Under the pieces are notes generated by a model. That model was not told where the DNA came from, ran no database searches, and saw only the letters and a program-made list of their open reading frames with translations. This document shows positions 54,068 through 63,200 of a stretch of DNA of 64,000 bases, in pieces (positions within the stretch are counted from its first letter, which is position 1; each line of letters begins with the position of its first letter). Both the position numbers and the translations under genes were made by a program. The DNA is from an uncultured Collinsella sp. (lineage in GTDB: Bacteria; Actinomycetota; Coriobacteriia; Coriobacteriales; Coriobacteriaceae), in contig CAKULD010000005.1 of assembly GCA_934667065.1 (NCBI GenBank), positions 1 to 64,000 on the forward strand, in the 5' to 3' direction.

Positions 54068-54276
54068 TTTCGCTCCAAAAGAATCTCATGACCATATGAA
54101 ATTGGAAAGCTGGCCGACGGACACTGCTGCGCAATCATGGCTGTTCCGGCCTAAATACTGGCAGGTGATCATATATGCTCGCAGCATCATATCTAGTCAG
54201 CAGCAGGACCAGTATGCTCTCTGGTCTATTCTTTGCCATAACCGTTCGGCCCATTCTTACAGGGGTTTCCATAAGG

Positions 54277-54330
54277 TAAGAATCCCACTGTTGAAGCTCT
54301 CGCGCAGGGCTGTTTGGTGCCATCAGGTGA
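54277..54330 (-). promoter_or_regulatory. Direct-repeat operator H
   Basis: On the minus strand TGTCACC, TGA, TGGCACC (ending at 54314), AAA. The -10-like GATTCT begins 30 bp on rather than 32, so spacing differs by 2 from the other seven sites. It faces the 83-residue gene. Confidence 0.65.
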
Positions 54331-54434
54331 CATCTTAGCTCGCATCGCAAAGGCTTTTTATTGATTGGCATCAACGCTATGGGATGTGTGATAATAGAAC
54401 ACGCGTTCGTTAGTTATTGGCATGAGGAGTCGGC

Positions 54435-54719
54435 GTGGGGAAGAAGTCAATCAGACTTGTGACGGCACTGGTCGAGTGCCGGCCGGACGGAGAATACGTA
54501 CCGTGGGGGATCAAATGGTACGACGGCAGAATCTTCCCCTTCGTAGAGGTCGGTTGGCACGAGCCCCGGTCATGGGTGATGGGGGAGGGCCGTGTGTGCG
54601 AGAGCTGGCGCGTAAAGATGGGAGACGGTACCCTGCGCGACATCTGCCACCACGGCAACAGCTGGTATGTGGTCCATGATCCGGAAAATGACAGACCGGA
54701 TGAAGGATGGTCTCCGTAA
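54435..54719 (+). CDS. Uncharacterised 94-residue protein
   Basis: GTG start with GAGGAG upstream. Soluble, Trp-rich, probably all-beta. It shares a pattern with the divergent 83-residue gene: WYDGR-x-FP, an E-x-W-x-V strand and a final YVV strand. The two may be an ancient duplicate pair. No function can be assigned. Confidence 0.65.
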   Translation: MGKKSIRLVTALVECRPDGEYVPWGIKWYDGRIFPFVEVGWHEPRSWVMGEGRVCESWRVKMGDGTLRDICHHGNSWYVVHDPENDRPDEGWSP

Positions 54720-54735
54720 CCGAGATATCGTATTG

Positions 54736-54847
54736 GCAATAGCCGAACTGTGATATGACTCAACTACGTGACAATGTAACTACGCAATAACGCAACTACG
54801 GCATAGTGTAACAATGTAATAGAGTGGTTGTGTAATGCCGTAACTTC
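54736..54847. repeat. Octamer array 5 (8-bp period)
   Basis: Fourteen units in phase: tcaactac, gtgacaat, gtaactac, gcaataac, gcaactac, ggcatagt, gtaacaat and so on. The orientation is that of array 1. The rest of 54848-55042 shows no gene. Confidence 0.8.
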
Positions 54848-55042
54848 TTAAAATGCAAGTATTCGTTAACGTAATTTCGCAGTTATCGGCACCATGATTT
54901 TCCAAAGCTGTCCTGGGTGGCCTTTTTCGTTACAGTTCACATTACATGAACGATGGAAGATCAATACATTTATTGTGCACCTCTGCGGTGATCGATGTGC
55001 TAGAATGTAATACACGTTATACGCATGATTGGGAGGTGCGTT

Positions 55043-55279
55043 ATGGCCACTGCTACCGCGGCATTGAGGCTGCCCGAGGACTTAGCAATCAGGTACGACC
55101 GTTTGGCGAAATCAACGGGACGCACGAAGACTTTCTACATGACAGAAGCGCTCGCCGCCGAGATTGACAGGCTGGAGTACGAGTACGGCTTAATGAAGAA
55201 GGTCGAGGATTATAGGGCCGGCAGGCTTGAGACTGTGACGCTCGACGAGCTGGAGGAGAACCTTGGCTTGGCGGATTGA
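55043..55279 (+). CDS. RelB-type antitoxin
   Basis: 78 residues. ATAALRLPEDLAIRYDRLAK then GRTKTFYMTEALAAEID forms a ribbon-helix-helix. The C-terminal acidic helix ETVTLDELEENLGL would wrap the toxin. The ATG follows GGGAGG. The end overlaps the toxin start by 17 bp. It should repress the pair's promoter. Confidence 0.88.
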   Translation: MATATAALRLPEDLAIRYDRLAKSTGRTKTFYMTEALAAEIDRLEYEYGLMKKVEDYRAGRLETVTLDELEENLGLAD

Positions 55280-55535
55280 AGTCGATAAGGATGTCCAGCG
55301 ATCAATGAGAAAGCTGGACAAGCAGATCGCCAAAAGAATTGTGGCAAAGCTCCATGAGATTTCACAGCTCGAAGACCCGAGGAGCATGGGAAAGGGCTTG
55401 ACTGAAAATAAGTCTGGTCTATGGCGCTACAGGGTCGGAGACTATCGGATAGTTGTCGATATCGAGGACGATATTCTCGTCATCCTTGTTGTCGATGTAG
55501 ACCACCGAAGCAGGGTTTACAGGACTCGCAGGTAG
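55263..55535 (+). CDS. RelE-type toxin
   Basis: 90 residues from a TTG inside the antitoxin gene. WRIEVDKDVQRSMRKLDKQI, KGLTENKSGLWRYRVGDYRI and VILVVDVDHRSRVYRTR are the standard RelE/StbE blocks with the basic residues that contact mRNA. Partner of the upstream RelB. Stabilises the element by post-segregational killing. Confidence 0.9.
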   Translation: MAWRIEVDKDVQRSMRKLDKQIAKRIVAKLHEISQLEDPRSMGKGLTENKSGLWRYRVGDYRIVVDIEDDILVILVVDVDHRSRVYRTRR

Positions 55536-55557
55536 GCTGGTCGACACCGCCGACGCA

Positions 55558-55588
55558 ACGGGGAGGGTTTTTGACCCTCCCCGTTTTT
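55558..55588. terminator. Terminator after the RelBE pair
   Basis: Stem ACGGGGAGGG with CCCTCCCCGT and a 7-base loop, followed by TTTT on the plus strand. It also precedes the end of the minus-strand fragment and may act both ways. Confidence 0.85.
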
Positions 55589-55949
55589 ACGCTTGCCAAC
55601 AAGGGCGGCCGTCGTAGGGCCCGCCGTCTGGAAGTCGGTCGTACTCCCGCGGCCCCGTTTTCAGCAGCTCCTCGGCGCGAGCGAGGTCGTAGCGCACGTC
55701 CCATTTGCTGCAGTAATACCAACTCGAATCGCCGTGGCCATAGGTGACGGGCTTCCATCGCGTGTCGACGATCGGGACGAACCCCAGGACACACCACCGA
55801 TAAGCCGTGTTTTCGATGTAGCTGTCCTGCAGGTTGGCCTCGCTGATGGTGTCGATGGTGCCGCCCCAACGGCATAACGTAGCTACGTGATAACGGAACT
55901 GTGCAATATCGTAACTATGTAATTTCTGACTAAATGAATTTCCTAACAA
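55587..55949 (-). pseudogene. Probable 3' fragment of a lost gene
   Basis: From about 55877 downward the frame looks protein-like (ISEANLQDSYIENTAYRWCV, TYGHGDSSWYYCSKWDVRYD, ending GRPCWQA). The upstream part of the same frame runs through octamer repeats and has no ribosome site, so the N-terminus seems replaced by repeat DNA. I recognise no family. Alternatively it is an unusual small gene. Confidence 0.45.
55871..55926. repeat. Octamer array 6 (8-bp period)
   Basis: Seven units in phase: ggcataac, gtagctac, gtgataac, ggaactgt, gcaatatc, gtaactat, gtaatttc. It directly abuts the truncated gene fragment. Confidence 0.7.
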
Positions 55950-55954
55950 ACGAA

Positions 55955-55982
55955 AAGCCCCTGATCAGGGCAGGGGCTTACG
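55955..55982 (-). terminator. Terminator of the methylase/helicase operon
   Basis: A 9-bp stem AAGCCCCTG/CAGGGGCTT with a 7-base loop, followed on the minus strand by TTCGTTTG. It lies 13 bp after the stop at 55996. Confidence 0.8.
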
Positions 55983-55995
55983 GATTTGCGAGCTA

Positions 55996-56757
55996 TTAAT
56001 GTCGCGTTGAACGCTCTCTCATATCGAGCGATTTCTTAAGGTTTTCCGTACCGGCGACGCCATGCCCCAAAAGGCCATCGAGTCCCGATCTCAGCGCAGC
56101 TACATCTGCCGCCGAAGCACCAGCACGCAGGATCTTCGAGTCGAGCAGCGATCTCATGAAGCGTTCCGGAGTCTTTTCCGAGATGATCGCCTCGACCTCC
56201 TTGGAGATTCGGTTCGGATCGCGGTCAACGGGAACCGTCGGCATCTCCTTGGATGAGACGGGATGCGCCCCGTTGTTCCTGAGCCAATACCTGAACTCGG
56301 TATCGACATCCTCGGGAACCTCGACCCTGATCTCGTTAGTTTTCTCATCGATCACGAGGGCACCGTAAAACGAATCTCGCTCGGCGTTCTCCACCAGCCC
56401 CTCGAGCTCGAGTATGCCCATGAGGATGGGGAGCTCCATCAGGCGCTCGTTGCCCCCGCGGAAATCACCGATTTCCCTGCCATCACAATAGCAGGGAAAT
56501 TCAATGAGATAACCGTTATGCGACAGCTCCGGCCATCCGAGCGCGAGTGCGGCCTCCACCTCATGTGAGACGTGGGCCACGGGGACGATACCGTCGCATG
56601 AGAACGGCTGGATGAAGACGCCTTCACGGCCTTTCGGATCTTTCTTGAGCTTGAAAGCAGCGTCATGGGGCCGACTCGGTCGGTCACTGTAACGAGGCGC
56701 GTACTGCACGCTGAATAATGCGACATACGACTCATCGTGATCATTCACAAGACGCAT
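55996..56757 (-). CDS. Uncharacterised 253-residue protein, last gene of the operon
   Basis: Soluble and acidic, with no signal or membrane segment. The N-terminal half is beta-rich (SYVALFSVQYAPRYSD, GYLIEFPCYCDGRE). The C-terminal ~100 residues are helical. It begins one base after the previous gene ends. I recognise no domain. The operon context with a methylase/helicase suggests an element-maintenance or transfer-related accessory protein. Confidence 0.68.
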   Translation of the reverse strand: MRLVNDHDESYVALFSVQYAPRYSDRPSRPHDAAFKLKKDPKGREGVFIQPFSCDGIVPVAHVSHEVEAALALGWPELSHNGYLIEFPCYCDGREIGDFRGGNERLMELPILMGILELEGLVENAERDSFYGALVIDEKTNEIRVEVPEDVDTEFRYWLRNNGAHPVSSKEMPTVPVDRDPNRISKEVEAIISEKTPERFMRSLLDSKILRAGASAADVAALRSGLDGLLGHGVAGTENLKKSLDMRERSTRH

Positions 56758-56758
56758 A

Positions 56759-57196
56759 TCAATTCCTCCTTATGTTTGCTCGCTTGGGCGCATCATTTGC
56801 GGACCCGTCGATACCGTGGCCATTCTTATGGGCACTCTCCATATCGAAGGCCCTCACGAGGGCGGGTGCATATTCCTCTGCAAGCGATGCCGCCTGCAAC
56901 TTGAACATGCGGGATATGACCCCTGCATCCTGTTTCGCCTGCTTGCCGGCGAGTGCGATGGCAGCCTCGCATATTTCATTGCTCGTCGGCTCTCTTCCAC
57001 CGAACTCAGCGAGCTCGTATTTCACGGTATCAAGCGAACCGCCATCGTTTCGGGCGTACGCTGCGATATAGGCCTGCTTGAGCGCCTCGACCAGCTTTTC
57101 ATCAGCCGCAATTCCGGTCTCGGAGCCACCGCCGTCGCGATAATAGGCTGTCGTGGCCTCCTCGATTGATTCGGCGAGACTTTTCCCTGCGTTCAT
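56759..57196 (-). CDS. Uncharacterised 145-residue helical protein
   Basis: I chose the ATG at 57196 because GGAGACGGG precedes it. A further upstream ATG adds 28 residues without a ribosome site. The protein is mostly helical and Ala/Glu-rich (ESIEEATTAYYRDGGG, ICEAAIALAGKQAKQDAG), with a basic tail (PKRANIRRN) that could touch DNA. No family recognised. It lies between the large methylase/helicase and the 253-residue gene. Confidence 0.65.
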   Translation of the reverse strand: MNAGKSLAESIEEATTAYYRDGGGSETGIAADEKLVEALKQAYIAAYARNDGGSLDTVKYELAEFGGREPTSNEICEAAIALAGKQAKQDAGVISRMFKLQAASLAEEYAPALVRAFDMESAHKNGHGIDGSANDAPKRANIRRN

Positions 57197-57280
57197 CCCG
57201 TCTCCGTTCTCATTTAGCTTTCTTATCTCAAATAGCCCTTGGTTCAGCCATTTCCTTTGGGGACTAAGAGGACCTGGCAA

Positions 57281-60200
57281 TTAAATACCGTGCCCGCCTC
57301 CGTGGGAATAACCGTCCTCGTCATTACCTTCATCAAAATTGGAAGTTTCCGTAAATGCAGAACCGTCCTCAACCTGGGCAACGCCTTCGTTCGACTCGAC
57401 GCGGCCCTTTTCCAGCTCCTTTCGCTCCAGCTCGGCAAGCTCGGCCTTCAGATCCGCGAGATTCTCCTCGCCGTCCCAGGGCTCAGCCACAATCTTCCTA
57501 GCATCCTCGAGCTGTTTGTCGGCGCGCTCCATCATGGCCCTTGCCTGGTCTAGACCGCCTGCACCCTTTTCGATAATGCCGTCCATCTGCTGCAGCACGG
57601 TGTGGGAACCGGATGTGGCCGATGGCAGCATATGCCTCGACCAGTGAGCCTCGGTCTCGCCTTTCACCCTCAGGCCGATGAAGGGGTCGTAGCGGAAGCT
57701 GCCACCCCGTTCCTGAAGTGTCTGCTCCTTCTTCACGACGACTTCCAGCCCACGGAACTCTCCGATGGCCCTGATGGGGCCGATAGGGCAGTCGTGGGCC
57801 GCCGACTGGATCATCTCGATTGCGTTCGTGCGATTTTGCGCCGAAACACCGTTAACCGAAACCCTTACGATATCCGACCCCTTCTCGAGCTCTCTTTGCC
57901 TATTCGCGCGGTCGAGGGCATCATGGTCGCGCTCAAGCAGCTCAAATATACGGCGATTGACCCTGGCAGATGGCTCATAGCGAGATTCGATTTGATGGCG
58001 CATATTCGCCACCATCTCGGCATGAGACTGTCTAAGCATAGACTGCGACATGATCTCGCTTCTCAGTTCCTGGATCCTCTTGACACCGGGGTTGCCGGAC
58101 GCCACGGCGGCGAGGTCGGAATAGGAAATTCTCGTCTCATCGATATCGTCCATGCTGCGCACGGACGGCTTATTCGAGAAGATCTGCCCGATAAAGCGCT
58201 GCTTATGCTCGACGGTGGAATAGAGGAAGGAGTCGAAGGTTCCCTGGGCGACATACCTGTAATCCTTCACACGGTCAAACAGGTTTCCCTGACGCTTGAC
58301 TCTTCCCAGGCGCTGCTCGAAGTCCGAGGGCCTCCACGGGCAATCTAGGTTATGGATGGCCGCGAGTCTCGTCTGGACGTTTGTGCCCGTGCCCAACTTT
58401 TGAGTCGAGCCCATGAGCACGCGCACCTCGCCCATGCGCACCTTCTCGAAGAGCGTCTCCTTCTTCACCGGATCGTCGCCGACATCGCTGACGCACGCTA
58501 TCTGCTCGGAGGGGATCCCCGCCTCGATAAGGCGCCTCCTCATATCATCTTGGATATTCCAATTACCTGATGCCGGGGTCGAACGGTCACAGAAGACGAG
58601 CTGCGCACCGCGTATGTCAGCCGTCTCGCTCCATATCTTAAATACCTCCCGCGCGCAAGCATCGCATTTGCCGCCTTCCAATGGCTCCAGCTCAGGATGC
58701 AACAGTTTTGGATCGAGGGCGACCTTCATGCCGTCACCCGTGATCGCCAGCAGGTTGTCGTTGTCATCGGCGTTTCCGGCACGGACGCGCTCGCCGCGGA
58801 TACCGAGCTTCTTAACCTCTTCGACCTGTTCGGGAGTGGCAGGTACGGTGACATGGATTTCCTCGCAATCGGGCACCTTGAGGTTCACATCCTCCTGCGT
58901 GACGATATCCGCAAAGAATCGATAGGCGCTCATGAGCTCGGGAAGGTTATGGAACTTCGTGAAGCGCTGTTTCAGCTGGAAGCCGTTGCCCTCCGGTTTA
59001 ATCTCCATCGAGTCCTCAATCGTCCCGAACGTGAACGCCCAGGCCGGAAACGACGATAGGCCCTGCCGCTCGAGAAGCTCAGGAGCAAGGTAGCGCTGCA
59101 TGTTGTACAGCTCGCCCATCGTATTGGTGACAGGCGTGCCCGTGGCGAACACTATATTGCGCCCACGGCCGATCTCTCGAAGATAGCTGCACTTATCGAG
59201 CAGGCTCTCACTGCGGTTGGACTTTGAGGAGGCCATTCCCGCGATGTCGAGGCCGTGGGTTTGGAGATTCTTATAGCCATGCGCCTCGTCCACGAAAAGG
59301 AAGTCGAAGCCGATCTCCTCGAATGAAAGCCCCTCGGTCTTCGGGGTCGAATGGAGGCTCGCGAGCTTATCATCGATTTTCCTGGCCTCTTCCTCGAGCC
59401 TTTTAACCGAGAAACTTCCACCGTTCACCTGTGCATCCATCTTAGCCTGCAGGAATTCTTCCTTTCGGCGTTTGAGATAGACCTCCTTGCGCTCCTGAGA
59501 AAGGTCGAGCATATCGAAGCGCGAACCGGATACGATCACGGCGTCCCAATCTCCTGCCGCCGCACGTCCGAAAAACTCTCTAACGGAGTCTGCGGAATCC
59601 GACTCCGTTTTCCCCATATAGAGGATCCTTGCCCCGGGATAGAGGTAGGCGAAATCAGATGCCCACTGCTCGGTAAGATGCTTAGGCACTACGACGAGCG
59701 GCTTGTTGGCCCGCCCGAGGCGCCGAGCCTCCATGCACATTGCGATTCCCGTATAGGTCTTGCCGGCGCCGACAACATGGGCCACGAGCGTGCCCTCATC
59801 AGCTTGTCCGGCACGTGCCACGGCAGCTCGCTGGTGCGGCCTCATCTCAACGTCGGGATTCATGCCGGGGAATGTGAGGTATGAGCCGTCATACGTCCTG
59901 GGGGCCAGACGGTTATATCTGTCGTTGTAGATTCCGCAAAGGACATTCGCCCGATCCGGATCAGTCCACACCCACTTCTCGAAAGCCGATGAGACAATGC
60001 GTCTCCTGTCCCATGCGGCCTTGGTCGCCTGAGGGTCGGGGACCTTCTTGCCGGTGAATGGGTCCTCCCTGTTCAGCTTCGTCTCGCTGCCGTTGAGAAC
60101 CGCCGAGACGACCTTGAGGGGAGTGTAGGCGTTGACGCCAAACCTGGCCAGCACCTCGAGGGAAAGGTCTGTCACATTTCCCGTCAGTCTCCATTTGCCG

Positions 60201-63200
60201 GTATGGGGCTCATGGGCGACCTCGAATTTCCTCCGCTTTGACGCAGGCATCTCACCATCGGTGATCTCGAACGTCTCCTCGATGAAATCCATGACGATAG
60301 AGGGCGGAATCCAAGGGGAGCCGAGGGTAGCCGCAATCTCCCCAGGGCCCAACTCGCGCGGAAGCACGGCCTTCAGCTTCAATTCGCACGAGTGCAGTGT
60401 AGCGAGCCTCTCGGCATCCGACTCGGTTAGGCCGAAGCCCGCCATATGCTGTTCACGCCTTGCCCTGTAATCGGCAAGGTCCTCAGGGCTGAAAAGCTCC
60501 TCATGCGGAATAGGCTGCTCGACGTCGCCCACCCAATCGACATGGGTGATCCTTGTGGCCGCATTCTCACCCGCCTGACGATAACCGAGTGAGACTAGGA
60601 ATTCGGCCGGAACGGGATCCGCCTTCATAGCAGACGCCAGGGCGCTTGATAGGGGCTCCTGATCTGACCCCCGGGCGGTCGAAACCCCGTACGCACTCGC
60701 CAGATTTGCAATCGGGTCGGGGGTCTTATAGGTACTGTCGGCATCGGCCAACCGAAACGCGGTCGCAAGGACATCGGTACCCACGCGGGGCTCTCTGGAC
60801 AGGCGCCAGAGAACTTCCTCGGTATTCATTCCATCGGTTGCAAATTCACGATTATTGGCTCGATATCCGACAGATCGCGCGACAAGCGTTGCGATGAGCG
60901 GGTTCGAGATGACAGTGCGGCCGTCCCTACGCTCGGTTGAGACGGATACCCCCTCATCAAGTTCGCTCAGGGCGGCGATAAGCGCCTCGCCCGTCCATGT
61001 ACCGAATTCCCGGTCGCGCCAGCTGTCCGGCAACCTATCGACATGTGCAGATGCGATAACGGCACGGTTGGCAGTCAGAAGATGGACGCAGGTGTCCCAT
61101 AGGCCGCTCTTCACGAGAACGGCGACGGTCCTAGCCACCCCCTCGCTCGTCTCGGGAGTTCGGGCAGGGGGAATCGACACAGATTCAAGCCAGGAGCTTT
61201 CTCCGGCGTTAAAGCGCTCAGTTTCAATCTTCTTCTGTAGCGCATGGATGGCATCAAGCTTCTTGCCGATATCGCCGGAAAGGTATGCCTCGGCACTTTC
61301 GATTTTCGATGTGATCGGGTCGCGGACGATGAGGTCGCCGAGCCTTTCCTCGGCCTCGTCGGCGTCGCAGCCCAGAAGGCCTCCGATGAGCGCGAGATCC
61401 ACTCCTCCCGTACGGTCATACGAGACCGCGAGGGCATCAGCCGGCGTCTCAGAGCGGTCGGGGAGGGGCGTCTGCGGGCGAACCGTGCGCTTCGAGAGCA
61501 TGTCAGCCTTACGCACGAAGTTCTTCTTGGTGTCCAGCACCTCGAGGCTGAACAGGTTGATACCGAGCGAGCAGTCGTGATAGCCCTTCTTGATGAGGAT
61601 CCTGCGGTTCTTCGGGTCGTTCAGACGGCCGTAGCGATCGGCAAAGCGATCGTAGCGGTCGTTGAGAGACTTGATTCCGGCGTCGATTGCGGCGTCGGTC
61701 GACTCGGGATCGCGCTGGAGGGCGATAAGCGCCCGTGCGGCATCCCTGAGCTCGATCATGGCGCGGGCGCGGTCCTCGGCACCTCGTCCCGCGGGGTGAA
61801 AGCGCTCCACGGTATCGCCGTTGCCATACCAGATCGAGCCGCCGTCGCCCAATGTGAACTCATAGAGTGCCGGGTCGGTGGGGATTTGGACGACCTCGGG
61901 GGCTGCGGACCTACCCGGCACACCCTCAAATGTATGGGCAGTAGTGCTGATCGCCTGATCTGCCAGAGCCTTCCTGGCACCATCGGCGATCCCAGCGGCG
62001 TCAAGTCCGCTGGTCAGCGAATACCCGGGGCCGTATGCGGTCATCTCGGAGCCCTGGTCTCCCACGGCGATTGATGGATTGCCTGCAAGTTCCGAATTTA
62101 CGCGGAAGCCGTCCGCGTTCATCGTTGTGTGAACCCAGGCTGGAGCGTTGTCGCGCGAAATCTCCCGCGGCTTGGCAAGCTTCCTCAGAATAACGAGGTC
62201 GCACAGCGCGCTCGTTCCGGCCTGGCTCTCAAAAGTCTCCTTGGGGAGTCGGGCCATGCCGATAAGGTCGCACTCGCGCGCAAGGTTCTCGCGAGTCGTC
62301 TCGCGGGCCTTGTCCATGGTGTAGCGGCTCGTCAGCACGGCGACGATGCCGCCCGGGCGCACGGCGGCCACCGACCTTCTGATCATATAGTCATGGAGCG
62401 GGACTCCATCGATTTTGATTGCATCCGAATAGGGTACGTTGCCGATAGCGGCATCAAATGAACCATCGGGGATCTCGCATTTAGCGATATCCGCTGCGAC
62501 AATCGTGTGGTCTGGACACAGCACGCGCGCGAGCCCGGTGCTCACGGGGTCGATCTCCACGCCGGTGACGTGTACATCCATGCCCTCTGGAATACAGCGC
62601 ATGAAGTTGCCCGTACCGCAGCCCGGCTCCAGGATCTCAGCCGTGCCCTCATCGCAGATACCGACGCCCCTCAGCGTCTCCCAGATTAGCTCCACGACGG
62701 GACGCGGGGTGTAGAAGGCCGTGAGGACCGTGGCACGCTGCTCTGCGAACTCATCCTCACTCAGCAGCTCTTTCAGCTCTTGGGATACGGCGGCCCAGCC
62801 GCCGGTCGGATTCTGCGCAAAGGCGTTCGCGGCACCACCCCAACCGGAGTATGCCGAAATCGCACGCGCTTCCTCGGGAGTCGCATCTCGTTCCTCGTCC
62901 ATAGCCGCCTTGAGGGCGCGTAGCGCGGCTACGTTGAGCTTCGCGCGCTCCAAGGGCGTATGGCCGGCCTGGGCATCCGGGTTCAGGTATTCGTAGTTGT
63001 AGGTTGTGGCTAGAGCGTGAGCACCGTCTCGTTGAGGGCGATCTCCTCGGCCATCTTGGTGGCGCTGTCGGCCTTGCGGATGTAGTCGTCGTACCGGCAC
63101 TGGGCCATCGTGAGCTGCGCGAACTCCGGTGTCGCCCCGCAGCTCTCCATGCAGCTGTCCTGGAGTTCCGCCAGTCTCGTGAGGTAGTTGCGCTCCACCG

